64,000 bases of DNA from RPQJ01 sp963732375 (GCA_963732375.1 CAVSZE010000015.1:495233-559232), one strand, 5' to 3'. Counted from the stretch's first letter, positions 7,623 through 14,790 are shown. The notes: generated from the sequence alone by a model not told the origin. Numbers and translations: made by a program.

Positions 7623-8939
7623 ATGTACTCAAGACCGTCCGGCGCACTCGAAGACACCGCGCGCGGCCGCGAGGCCCAGGACCTGCTGCGCGCCTGCGTG
7701 CATTGCGGGTTCTGCCTGCCCGCCTGCCCCACCTACCGCGTCCTCGGCAACGAGCTGGACAGCCCGCGCGGGCGCATCTACCTCGTGAAGCAGCTCGTCG
7801 AGGGCGGACCTGCAGGCAAGGACACGCTCACGCACCTCGATCGCTGCCTCACCTGTCGCGCCTGCGAGACCGCCTGCCCGTCCGGCGTGCAGTACGGCCG
7901 CATCGTCGACCTGGGCCGCGAACTGGCCGAGCAACGGATCGCACGCCCGATCGGCCAGCGTGCGCTGCGGTTCACGATGACCGAGGTGCTCGGACGTCGG
8001 CAAGTATTCGAATCTCTGCTGCGCATCGGCGGCTGGCTGCGGCCGCTGCTGCCGGCGGCATTGCGCGCCAGGCTGCCGAGCACCGAGCCGCACTTCGTAC
8101 CCCACACAGATTCCTACGCAGAGCGGCGTTCCGTCGCGACGCCATCGGGGGTCACGGCCCCATTGCCGGAATCGCCGCAGGCTGTGCGCCTTCCCCGGCG
8201 CGTGGTCCTGCTCGAAGGCTGCGTGCAGCCGGGACTCGCGCCTGGCATCAACACGGCAGCCTCGCGCGTACTCGACCGGCTCGGCATCTCGACCGTCCGC
8301 GCGCGCGACGAGACCTGCTGCGGCGCGCTCAGTCACCACCTGGGGCGCACGCAAGTGGCGTTCGGCCAGGCGAGACGAAACATCGAGGCCTGCGCGGAGC
8401 TGCTCGATGCCGGTGCCGAATGCGTCTTGAGCACGGCGAGCGCCTGCGGACTGATGGTCAAGGACTATGGCAGGCTGCTCGCCGGCGATCCGTCGTTCGC
8501 GGCGCAAGCGCGAAGGGTCGGCGACGCGACTCGCGACCTGAGCGAAGTTATCGAACCCGCAGACCTGCGACGCGCCGGGCTGGTGCCAGGCACCGGCCCG
8601 CTGGTTGCCTGGCAGTCGCCCTGCACGCTGCAGCACGGGCAGCGAAATCTCGGGCGCGTGGAGGCGCTGCTCGCCGCAGCCGGCTATCGCCTCGCTCCGG
8701 TTAGCAACGCGACACTGTGCTGCGGCTCGGCGGGGACCTACTCGCTGCTGCACCCGGCGCTGTCGCGCGAACTTCGCGCCCGAAAGCTCGATTCACTGAT
8801 GGTGGGGGCGCCTGAGGTAATAGCGACTGCCAACATTGGTTGCCTCACGCACCTGCAGGAATCGAGCAGCGTACCGGTCAGGCACTGGATCGAACTCGTC
8901 GATGCAGCGTTTGCGGGTCGCCGGCTCTCAACGGACTAG
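7623..8939 (+). CDS. glcF: glycolate oxidase iron-sulfur subunit GlcF
   Basis: A 438-residue electron-transfer subunit. The N-terminus carries two 4Fe-4S ferredoxin motifs, CVHCGFCLPACP and CLTCRACETACP; the rest has two CCG domains, visible as ETCCGALSHHLG and TLCCGSAGTYSLLHP, which bind further iron-sulfur or heterodisulfide-type centres. It passes electrons from GlcD/GlcE to the respiratory chain. The ATG at 7623 is 4 nt after the glcE stop; the frame upstream lies inside glcE. No malate synthase or regulator is adjacent, so the rest of the glyoxylate route lies elsewhere. Confidence 0.95.
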   Translation: MYSRPSGALEDTARGREAQDLLRACVHCGFCLPACPTYRVLGNELDSPRGRIYLVKQLVEGGPAGKDTLTHLDRCLTCRACETACPSGVQYGRIVDLGRELAEQRIARPIGQRALRFTMTEVLGRRQVFESLLRIGGWLRPLLPAALRARLPSTEPHFVPHTDSYAERRSVATPSGVTAPLPESPQAVRLPRRVVLLEGCVQPGLAPGINTAASRVLDRLGISTVRARDETCCGALSHHLGRTQVAFGQARRNIEACAELLDAGAECVLSTASACGLMVKDYGRLLAGDPSFAAQARRVGDATRDLSEVIEPADLRRAGLVPGTGPLVAWQSPCTLQHGQRNLGRVEALLAAAGYRLAPVSNATLCCGSAGTYSLLHPALSRELRARKLDSLMVGAPEVIATANIGCLTHLQESSSVPVRHWIELVDAAFAGRRLSTD

Positions 8940-8958
8940 GCCGGCCCACAACCGTCGC

Positions 8959-8984
8959 ATGCCAGCTGCCGGCGTCGCTGGCAT
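8959..8984. terminator. weak hairpin between convergent glcF and VOC gene
   Basis: ATGCCAGC (8959-8966) and GCTGGCAT (8977-8984) form a perfect 8-bp stem with a 10-nt loop in the gap between two convergent genes. There is no clear T-run on either side, so a terminator role is only suggested by position. Confidence 0.35.
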
Positions 8985-8996
8985 TCCGTCCTCGGC

Positions 8997-9383
8997 TCAG
9001 TACGGACCGGCGACCATGCGCTGGGAAATCCACCACAGGTTTCCATGCCTGTCCCTGACACCTCCCTGCCGGTCACCATAGGGCATGTCCGCGACCGGCA
9101 TGACCTGCGTCGCGCCGGCAGCCATGGCCCTCGTCATGGAATCGTCGGCGTTCTCTACGTACAGGTAGTACGAGGCCGGCATGGCAGGGAAGGCGGTCGA
9201 CGCTTCGCTGACCATGACCGTCGACGTGCCGAGCCGGACCTGGGCATTGGAGATGCGATCACCGTCCATGTGGCGAAGGATCTCCGTGCCGCCGAGCCCG
9301 ACGACCAGGAAGTCGATGAACCCGACAGCGCCATCCACGAAGAAATACGGCGTGATGGTATTGAACCCAGGCGGAATGTGCAT
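8997..9383 (-). CDS. VOC superfamily (glyoxalase/PhnB-like) protein
   Basis: A 128-residue protein starting MHIPPGFNTITPYFFVDGAV and ending in GDRQGGVRDRHGNLWWISQR, both typical of the PhnB/YerK-like branch of the vicinal oxygen chelate fold. Such proteins bind a metal within a beta-alpha-beta-beta-beta dimer and include glyoxalases, dioxygenases and antibiotic-binding proteins; the substrate here is unknown. A GGAGTCC ribosome binding site precedes the chosen ATG. It opens an accessory stretch of small leftward genes. Confidence 0.85.
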   Translation of the reverse strand: MHIPPGFNTITPYFFVDGAVGFIDFLVVGLGGTEILRHMDGDRISNAQVRLGTSTVMVSEASTAFPAMPASYYLYVENADDSMTRAMAAGATQVMPVADMPYGDRQGGVRDRHGNLWWISQRMVAGPY

Positions 9384-9403
9384 GAGGACTCCGAATGAAT
9401 GAC

Positions 9404-9835
9404 TCAGGATCCGGGTGAAAGCCGGGTCCGCCACGCCAGCACCAGGCACCAGGTGCCAAATGCCGCGAGAATGACGATCATCAGGATGTCATTCCCGTCG
9501 GGTCGCCGAACGGAAAGGATGGCAAAGGTCATCAGGCCGTCCATGGACAGCAGGCCTGTGCCTATAGCGGTCCAGCCGGCGCGGGAGAAAAGCGTTCCGT
9601 TTCGATCGGGCCTGTTGAACGCCAGGCGATATCCCGCCTGGGCGCAGATTCCGCCGAGCGCGACCAGGATCAGCGCGAAGATCACCGTCGAACTCGTCAG
9701 GTGATATCGAGCCTCCGGATGAGTCGCGTACGTGACGAGGCCGATCACGAGCACAACAGCCAGCGCGAGCGCGACCAGCAGCACCACGAGCCCGACGATG
9801 CGCGCCCACGACGACGTGACAGGCTGCAGGTACAT
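9404..9835 (-). CDS. four-helix membrane protein, unknown function
   Basis: A 143-residue hydrophobic protein that I do not recognise. Four likely membrane helices are visible: around residues 12-36 (IVGLVVLLVALALAVVLVIG), 46-70 (STVIFALILVALGG), 78-98 (AGWTAIGTGLLSMDGLMTFA) and 112-131 (DILMIVILAAFGTWCLVLAW). The C-terminus is short and basic. The ATG chosen is followed directly by a short soluble segment; the longer open frame upstream overlaps a decayed gene and looks spurious. The gene starts just downstream of the VOC remnant at 9841. Confidence 0.65.
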   Translation of the reverse strand: MYLQPVTSSWARIVGLVVLLVALALAVVLVIGLVTYATHPEARYHLTSSTVIFALILVALGGICAQAGYRLAFNRPDRNGTLFSRAGWTAIGTGLLSMDGLMTFAILSVRRPDGNDILMIVILAAFGTWCLVLAWRTRLSPGS

Positions 9836-9840
9836 GTCGT

Positions 9841-9998
9841 TCACTGGCCGGGCGGCGGCTCCCGGAGTTCGACCTTGTTTCCCTCGGGATCCATGACCCA
9901 TGCGAACTTGCCGTACTCCGATTCCTCGATCTTCTCGAGGACGTTGCAACCTTCGTCCGCGGCACCGCGACCAGTGCATGCAGGCCGCCGACCTTCAC
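9841..9998 (-). pseudogene. C-terminal remnant of a VOC/glyoxalase-family gene
   Basis: The reverse strand encodes EGCNVLEKIEESEYGKFAWV followed by MDPEGNKVELREPP, a textbook C-terminal half of a VOC protein. Upstream, the matching VGGLHALVA segment lies in a different frame, so a frameshift separates them near 9965, and the first half of the family is absent. It joins directly onto another remnant (10000-10250). I read this as a decayed gene rather than a functional short protein. Confidence 0.6.
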
Positions 9999-9999
9999 G

Positions 10000-10250
10000 A
10001 TTGCCGCATCCCGCTGGGGCCCAATCGGTGAAGCCAGGACGCCGTACACCGTGATCCGCCCTGTTTCCCCCGGGAGCGGAAACACCGGCCATTCCCTCCG
10101 CGTCCGCGCCAGCCTCACATGCGTGTCCTGTACCTGTCTGCCCGACAGCGAGTAGAAGCACAACTCGTGAAACGCCTCGACCGGGGCCTGCGACTGGGTC
10201 CGGCTCAATTGGCTTGTCGTGTAATCCTTGTGTTTCGGTGATGTGACCAC
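10000..10250 (-). pseudogene. internally deleted remnant of a DUF5946-like gene
   Basis: The frame begins MVTSPKHKDYTTSQLSRTQ, then AFHELCFYSLS, then runs straight into GRQVQDTHVRLARTRREWPV and ends GPQRDAAI before entering the VOC remnant. From memory, the uncharacterised DUF5946-type family has a long segment (HGDPAFIHQHVVDA and more) between the equivalents of FYSLS and GRQVQ, and a different C-terminus. So this looks like a gene that lost a middle piece and its 3' end. The family assignment is from recall and needs a profile search. Confidence 0.4.
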
Positions 10251-10259
10251 GCCCGGGCG

Positions 10260-10715
10260 TTACTGCGGCCCCGGACTTGCCGGGCTCCCCTTGTCGAAGA
10301 CGATTCTCCAGACTCCAGGTGCATCGAGACGCCAGATGGAGTTGAAGCGACCGACCACCTGGCCCGTCGGATCAACGACCGGGCCAGTGCTGAGCGCGAG
10401 GGTGCCGGACTCCAGCACCACGACCTGGTCTGGATTCCAGGAAAACGGCGGCGTGGGGTCGGTGAAATAAGCTGCCCATGCTTCGGTTATCTGCTGCCTG
10501 CCGCGAAGCGTCTTGGTCCCGGAGAAGAACACCGCCTCGTCGGACAGGAACGTGGAGAAGGCCTCCAGGTTTCGATCGGCCATCGTCCCGGCGAATGCTC
10601 GCTCGACCGCGAACACCTGCTCGGTTGGCGACAGCGGATCGGCCATGCTCGTCATCGATGCGCCGAGCATGACAAGCATTGATGCGAGGACATTGGTCAT
10701 TCGCAGGTCAGTCAT
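10260..10715 (-). CDS. exported NTF2-like (SnoaL/DUF4440) protein
   Basis: A 151-residue protein with a probable signal peptide (hydrophobic VLASMLVMLGASMTSMA, cleavage before DPLSP) followed by an NTF2-like cone fold: VFAVERAFAGTMADRNLEAF, FLSDEAVFFSGTKTLRGRQQ, and a FNSIWRLDAPGVWRIVFDKG closing strand typical of DUF4440/ketosteroid-isomerase-like proteins. The fold serves as enzyme or small-molecule binder; function here is unknown. Export to the periplasm is inferred from the leader. An alternative start at the seventh codon would keep the signal. Confidence 0.8.
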   Translation of the reverse strand: MTDLRMTNVLASMLVMLGASMTSMADPLSPTEQVFAVERAFAGTMADRNLEAFSTFLSDEAVFFSGTKTLRGRQQITEAWAAYFTDPTPPFSWNPDQVVVLESGTLALSTGPVVDPTGQVVGRFNSIWRLDAPGVWRIVFDKGSPASPGPQ

Positions 10716-10804
10716 GAAACACGCTCCCGAAATGGTGAGCTCGACGGTGACCGCTATTCTTCAGCTTGCCGGCCCCCGGCGCAAATAATCGCCACGCGCC
10801 AGGT

Positions 10805-11221
10805 TCAACGGAGTTCCTTGCGGACTACCAATTTCAAGCCGGACCAGATATCGCTGACCGCACAGACTTTCACGTCAACGAGGCCCAGCGGCAGCGCAAC
10901 AGAGCGAATGGTGTCCTCGGTGACGTCGGTCGGCACCTTCGAGGTCTTTTTCGGCCATGACAACCACAGCGCCGCGTCCGGCCTCATTCGACTGCGCAGT
11001 TGCCCGAGCCTGCGATCCAGCGTCGATCTCTTGCCCACGAACATGTGGATGACATCGACCTTGTGCGAGAGCCTCGCCGCGAAGATCACTCCTTCGGGAA
11101 TCGGGGCCAGCATTTGTCGATAGTCGCCCGGTGGATCGACGAGCAGCACGCACGAGTCCACGCCGATGCCGAGTTTCCTGGCAAGCGGAGTGCCTGAGTA
11201 GCCTGGCGTTCGAGTTGCCAT
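10805..11221 (-). CDS. DUF3052 family protein
   Basis: A 138-residue protein with the DUF3052 pattern: YSGTPLARKLGI near the start, MFVGKRSTLDRRLGQLRSRM in the middle, then ALWLSWPKKTSKVPTDVTED and GLVDVKVCAVSDIWSGLKLV. Members occur widely in bacteria as short stand-alone proteins of unknown function, often next to VOC or DNA-modification-related genes. The start MATRTPGYSG was chosen because homologues begin there; the frame stays open much further upstream without family similarity. Confidence 0.85.
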   Translation of the reverse strand: MATRTPGYSGTPLARKLGIGVDSCVLLVDPPGDYRQMLAPIPEGVIFAARLSHKVDVIHMFVGKRSTLDRRLGQLRSRMRPDAALWLSWPKKTSKVPTDVTEDTIRSVALPLGLVDVKVCAVSDIWSGLKLVVRKELR

Positions 11222-11316
11222 TCTGACTGCCGTCCGTGTCGATCTACGCGTTACGTCGGTCCACGCCTTCCGGTGCGTGGCCCGACGTGTCGCTTCGCGA
11301 GCGCATTGATGGATTG

Positions 11317-11706
11317 TCAGGCCGCAGAGAGCGCACTGATCGTTACGTAGTACCCGTCCGGATCTCGTAGCGAGAACTCCATGGTTCCTGTGTCCGGGCT
11401 CATGTGGGGTTCCTCTCCGAGGCGGTTTACGAGAGCACGCGCCCTTGGCAGGGCCATGTCGAAATCGTCCACACGGAAAAACAGGAGCAGGCCGTTGCCA
11501 GGCTTGCCGTGATCGGGACCCATCAAGGAAGGATGCTCGTGGGCACCCCACTCGTGAAGGCAGAGCAGGACCGTGCCATCCGAGTCGAGGACTTGCCCGA
11601 AGTCGTCGTGGGCGGGAGGCGTCTCCGGCTGGCCGAAGAGCGACTGGTACCACTTCAGGCTGCCAGCCACATCGCGGACCCCGATGATCGTCCACGTGCG
11701 CGTCAT
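11317..11706 (-). CDS. VOC superfamily (glyoxalase-like) protein
   Basis: A 129-residue protein with the classic VOC layout: TIIGVRDVAGSLKWYQSLFG at the N-terminus, LLLFFRVDDFDMALPRAR in the middle and FSLRDPDGYYVTISALSAA at the end. The first metal ligand position (usually His) is not obvious, so it may be a binder rather than an enzyme. Its ATG overlaps the last stop codon of the decayed NTF2-like gene just upstream, showing that the two were once translationally coupled. Confidence 0.85.
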   Translation of the reverse strand: MTRTWTIIGVRDVAGSLKWYQSLFGQPETPPAHDDFGQVLDSDGTVLLCLHEWGAHEHPSLMGPDHGKPGNGLLLFFRVDDFDMALPRARALVNRLGEEPHMSPDTGTMEFSLRDPDGYYVTISALSAA

Positions 11707-12050
11707 CCGGGAATCCTCGCGCGGCCTGACTCCCGCGTCCAGGCGCAGCCGGTGCCTGCAGGCCCGGTGTTCTTTCCGGTCCACGTCCAATGAAAAGTGA
11801 AGCCGCCGCCCTGCCGGCTCACCGAGTCCATCGTCACGAGCATGTTGGGGAATACTGTCATTTAGTCCCCTGCTGTCGCGGTGATCACGGCTCGCCCGAC
11901 AGACGGAGCACCGGCATTGACGGTGAGGGATCCATTCGCGGCGTAGAACAACGGCCCAAATAGACCACCGTTCCAGCATGTGGTCAATTTCCACTGGATC
12001 GCATGCCGCGTGGATGCGGGGCGGGGCCTGCTCGACCAGGCTTGCGACAT
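11703..12050 (-). pseudogene. NTF2/SnoaL-like gene with an in-frame stop and lost 3' end
   Basis: The reverse strand reads FGPLFYAANGSLTVNAG then GRAVITATAGD, hits TAA at 11862-11864, and continues in the same frame as MTVFPNMLVTMDSV, GFTFHWTWTGKNTGPAGTG and a short unrelated tail to a TGA at 11703. The second part is a clear SnoaL-like ester-cyclase/NTF2 signature. The usual C-terminal strand (about 35 residues) is missing. A single stop plus truncation indicates decay; restart at the ATG just after the TAA could only give half a domain. Confidence 0.6.
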
Positions 12051-12062
12051 GCTGCGCTCGCC

Positions 12063-12094
12063 GAAAACGAAAAGGCCCGCTTGCGCGGGCCTTC
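12063..12094 (-). terminator. terminator of rplM-rpsI-tRNA-Gln
   Basis: On the reverse strand AAGGCCCGC / GCGGGCCTT (12072-12080 and 12085-12093) form a 9-bp stem with a GCAA loop, followed by a T-rich TTTTCGTTTTC tail. It lies 8 nt after the tRNA 3' end. Confidence 0.85.
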
Positions 12095-12101
12095 AGGTGA
12101 G

Positions 12102-12175
12102 TGGCTGGGGGACTAGGATTCGAACCTAGGTTGACGGAGTCAGAGTCCGTAGTCCTACCGCTAGACGATCCCCCA
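12102..12175 (-). tRNA. glnX: tRNA-Gln (anticodon CTG)
   Basis: Reverse-strand cloverleaf of 74 nt with encoded CCA. The acceptor stem is TGGGGGA / TCCCCCA with discriminator G; the D-arm has TCTAGCGGTAGGA; the anticodon stem ACGGA / TCCGT carries the loop CTCTGAC, giving anticodon CTG for codon CAG; the T-arm is CCTAGGTTCGAATCCTAG. Its 5' end is only 6 nt after the rpsI stop, so it must be cut from the ribosomal-protein transcript. The gene-copy letter is arbitrary. Confidence 0.95.
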
Positions 12176-12181
12176 AGCGTG

Positions 12182-12574
12182 TTAGCGCTTCGAGAACTGC
12201 GTGCCGCGACGGGCTTTCCGGAAGCCGACCTTCTTGCGCTCGACTTCGCGCGCGTCGCGCGTGACGAAGCCTGCAGTTCGCAGCGGCTTGCGCAGCGACT
12301 CGTCGTATTCCATCAGCGCGCGCGTGATGCCGTGGCGGATCGCGCCGGCCTGGCCGGTCATGCCGCCGCCGGCCACGTTCACGTCGACGTCGAAGCGGTC
12401 CGACATCTGCACAGTCTCGAGCGGCTGGCGCACAATCATGCGCGACGTCTGGCGGCCGAAGAACTCCTCGATGGAGCGGCCGTTGATGCGGATCGTGCCG
12501 GTGCCTGGACGCAGGTGGACGCGAGCCGTGGAGGTCTTGCGGCGGCCGGTGCCGTAATTGGTGCTAGCGGGCAT
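12182..12574 (-). CDS. rpsI: 30S ribosomal protein S9
   Basis: A 130-residue ribosomal protein whose C-terminal tail reaches the P-site tRNA. It shows YGTGRRKTSTARVHLRPGTG at the N-terminus, GGGMTGQAGAIRHGITRAL in the middle and the invariant basic end (KARRGTQFSKR). It follows rplM in the usual order with 20 nt between them, and tRNA-Gln comes 6 nt later. Confidence 0.98.
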   Translation of the reverse strand: MPASTNYGTGRRKTSTARVHLRPGTGTIRINGRSIEEFFGRQTSRMIVRQPLETVQMSDRFDVDVNVAGGGMTGQAGAIRHGITRALMEYDESLRKPLRTAGFVTRDAREVERKKVGFRKARRGTQFSKR

Positions 12575-12594
12575 CGTCGAAACCTTGCGTTGGG

Positions 12595-13023
12595 TCAGAT
12601 GTCGAGCGGCTTGGGCTGCTGCGCGGTGTGCGGGTGCGCGGCACCCTGGAATACGTGCAGCTTCTTGAACATGGCGCGGCCGAGCGGGTTCTTGGGCAGC
12701 ATGCCCTTCACCGCGATCTCGATGGCGCGCTCGGGGTGCTCGGCCATCATCTTCTCGAGCGTCTTGCTCTTGATGCCGCCGATTGCGCCCGTGTGCCAGT
12801 AGTAAACCTTGTCACGCAGCTTGTCGCCGGTGACGTGGATCTTCTCGGCATTGAGAACGATGATGTGGTCGCCGGTGTCCACGTGGGGCGTGTACTCGGG
12901 CTTGTGCTTGCCGCGAAGGCGCATGGCGAGCTGCGTGGCGAGGCGGCCGAGCGTCTTGCCGCTCGCGTCCACCACGTACCAGTCGCGCCGCACCGTCTCG
13001 GAGCGTGCAAAAAAAGTGCTCAT
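12595..13023 (-). CDS. rplM: 50S ribosomal protein L13
   Basis: A 142-residue protein, exactly the E. coli length, with RDWYVVDASGKTLGRLATQL, VYYWHTGAIGGIKSKTLE and GMLPKNPLGRAMFKKLHVF. L13 is an early assembly protein binding 23S rRNA. The ATG at 13023 matches the family start; the frame remains open upstream into noncoding sequence. A GGCCTCCC block directly before the ATG (reverse strand) offers a weak ribosome binding site. Heads the rplM-rpsI-tRNA-Gln unit. Confidence 0.98.
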   Translation of the reverse strand: MSTFFARSETVRRDWYVVDASGKTLGRLATQLAMRLRGKHKPEYTPHVDTGDHIIVLNAEKIHVTGDKLRDKVYYWHTGAIGGIKSKTLEKMMAEHPERAIEIAVKGMLPKNPLGRAMFKKLHVFQGAAHPHTAQQPKPLDI

Positions 13024-13230
13024 TGGGAGGCCCCAGGGAACCTGTCTATCCTGCAAAGAGCCGCGAATCTTACTGTACGCGCGACCTCTTTGCAAAGCCG
13101 GAAATCAGCCAGACCAGCGGGGCCCATGCAAACCCATGCATTACCGGCCGGAAGCCTGCTGCGACCCGCGCACCGGGACCGGTGCCGGGGCCCGCCCGCA
13201 GCGTCTGCCGCGTCGCCGCGGCACGCCGCG

Positions 13231-13253
13231 TGTGCGCATTGCGCACATATAAT
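13231..13253 (+). promoter_or_regulatory. palindrome and -10 just upstream of coq7
   Basis: TGTGCGCA-T-TGCGCACA (13231-13247) is a perfect 8-bp inverted repeat that runs directly into TATAAT (13248-13253). The -10 ends 5 nt before the coq7 ATG. A dyad covering the region just upstream of the -10 is a classic operator position. No consensus -35 is visible. The binding protein is unknown. Confidence 0.5.
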
Positions 13254-13258
13254 GAGCC

Positions 13259-13906
13259 ATGACCACGAATAACCGCCCTCGCTCGCTCGCCGACGCCTTG
13301 ATCCGGGAGTTCGACCGGGGGCTGCGCACCGTGGCCGCCGCCAATGTGGCCGCCCGACCCAATCCTGCCGGACCGGCTCCCGAGTCCGTGACCGAACCCG
13401 CCGCGCGGCGCCACGCAGCCGGCCTGATGCGGGTCAATCACGCCGGGGAGATTGCCGCCCAGGCCCTCTACCACGGCCAGGCGCTGACCGCCCGCGACCA
13501 CAAAGTCCGGGCCAGGCTGCTCGATGCGGCGCGAGACGAGACCGACCACCTGGCCTGGTGCGAGGCGCGAGTGCGCGAACTCGACAGCCACACCAGCCTG
13601 CTGGCGCCGGTGTGGTACATGGGCGCCTTCGCGATCGGTGCGGTCACCGGGCTCACGGGCGACCGCACCAGCCTCGGATTCGTTGCCGAAACCGAAAGAC
13701 AGGTAGTCGAGCACCTGGAGTCGCACATGCACGAACTGCCGGAGAGCGACGAACGCTCGCGCAGGATCGTGGGGCAGATGCAGGACGACGAGGCGCGTCA
13801 CGGCTCGGATGCGACCAAAGCCGGCGGTCGCGAGCTGCCTCGCCCGATCCGCGAACTCATGCGGCGAGCGGCGAGGATCATGACCCGAACAGCTTATTAC
13901 GTCTGA
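13259..13906 (+). CDS. coq7: 2-polyprenyl-3-methyl-6-methoxy-1,4-benzoquinol hydroxylase (Coq7-type)
   Basis: A 215-residue membrane-associated diiron hydroxylase for the penultimate ring hydroxylation of ubiquinone synthesis, replacing the flavin enzyme UbiF of enterics. Carboxylate-bridged di-iron ligands are visible in four segments: MRVNHAGEIAAQ, ARDETDHLAWCE, AETERQVVEHLESH and QMQDDEARHG. A hydrophobic helix pair (LLAPVWYMGAFAIGAVTGLT) would dip into the membrane. About 55 poorly conserved residues precede the first ligand. It is transcribed alone, divergent from rplM. Confidence 0.95.
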   Translation: MTTNNRPRSLADALIREFDRGLRTVAAANVAARPNPAGPAPESVTEPAARRHAAGLMRVNHAGEIAAQALYHGQALTARDHKVRARLLDAARDETDHLAWCEARVRELDSHTSLLAPVWYMGAFAIGAVTGLTGDRTSLGFVAETERQVVEHLESHMHELPESDERSRRIVGQMQDDEARHGSDATKAGGRELPRPIRELMRRAARIMTRTAYYV

Positions 13907-13976
13907 AAACTTGCGGTACGACGCGCACTTGCGATTAAATCCGTGGAACTTTTGACATAACCGCGGGGCAGGACGC

Positions 13977-14747
13977 ATGGAGACCGGGGGAAGACCGCTT
14001 AGTGACATTCCGGCAATCAACCGGTTCCTGAGCTATTGCCGCATCCGAACAGTGCCGTCGAAGACGGTGCTGATCCACGCGGGCGACGTGCCCGACGTCC
14101 TTTACTTCGTCATCAAGGGCTCGGTCGAAGTCCTGATCGAGGACGAGGAAGGCAATGAAATGGTGCTGGCCTACCTGAACAAGGGCCAGTTCTTCGGCGA
14201 GATGGGCCTGTTCAACGAGCAGCCGCAGCGCAGCGCCTGGGTGCGCACGCGCACGCAGTGTGAGCTGGCCGAGATGACCTACCCACGCTTCCGCCAGATC
14301 GCGGCCGAGAGCCCGACGCTGCTGTTCGAACTGGCCACCCAGCTTGCAAGCCGCCTCGATCGCACCAACAAGAAGCTCGGAGACCTCGCGTTCGTGGACG
14401 TCACGGGCCGCGTAGCGCACGCGATCATGGACCTCTGCAACGAGCCCGACGCGATGACGCACCCGGAGGGTACGCAGATCAAAGTGAGCCGGCAGGAACT
14501 CTCCCGGCTGGTTGGCTGCTCGCGCGAGATGGCGGGCCGCGTGCTCAAGGTTCTCGAGGAACAGGGCCTGCTCACTGCGCGCGGCAAGACCATGGTGGTG
14601 TTCGGCGTGCGACCCAGGCTCAAGGGCAAGGCGGCATTGATGTCCACACAGGCCACCGAGCCATCGCCGCTCGCGATGCGCAATGCGAAGGCGGCGGCCG
14701 TGGCGGATGACGACGAGGACGACGACGAGGACGAGGACGAGGAATAG
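13977..14747 (+). CDS. crp: Crp/Vfr-family cAMP receptor protein with acidic C-terminal tail
   Basis: A 256-residue CRP-family regulator. Residues 1-210 align with E. coli CRP: the cyclic-nucleotide pocket has FFGEMGLFNEQPQRSAWV (G74, E75, R85, S86) and the recognition helix GCSREMAGRVLKVL keeps the R-E-R contacts (R183, E184, R188), so a TGTGA/TCACA-type site is expected. One oddity is N131 where E. coli CRP has Ser128 beside Thr127. A further 46 residues end in a run of 13 Asp/Glu, absent from E. coli CRP and Vfr. It stands alone downstream of coq7. cAMP as ligand is inferred; Clp proteins of Xanthomonas instead bind cyclic di-GMP. Confidence 0.9.
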   Translation: METGGRPLSDIPAINRFLSYCRIRTVPSKTVLIHAGDVPDVLYFVIKGSVEVLIEDEEGNEMVLAYLNKGQFFGEMGLFNEQPQRSAWVRTRTQCELAEMTYPRFRQIAAESPTLLFELATQLASRLDRTNKKLGDLAFVDVTGRVAHAIMDLCNEPDAMTHPEGTQIKVSRQELSRLVGCSREMAGRVLKVLEEQGLLTARGKTMVVFGVRPRLKGKAALMSTQATEPSPLAMRNAKAAAVADDDEDDDEDEDEE

Positions 14748-14790
14748 CCCTCACCCACCGGCTGCGCCGATCGGGCGCGGCCGGCCTCGT

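Noticed and set aside
12063..12175. tRNA-Gln as attachment site of a genomic island covering 9-12 kb.
   Set aside because: No integrase, no repeated tRNA 3' end and no phage genes were found; kept only as a remark.
13977..14747. Fnr-type oxygen sensor instead of Crp.
   Set aside because: The N-terminal cysteine cluster of Fnr is absent, and the cyclic-nucleotide pocket and recognition helix match CRP.
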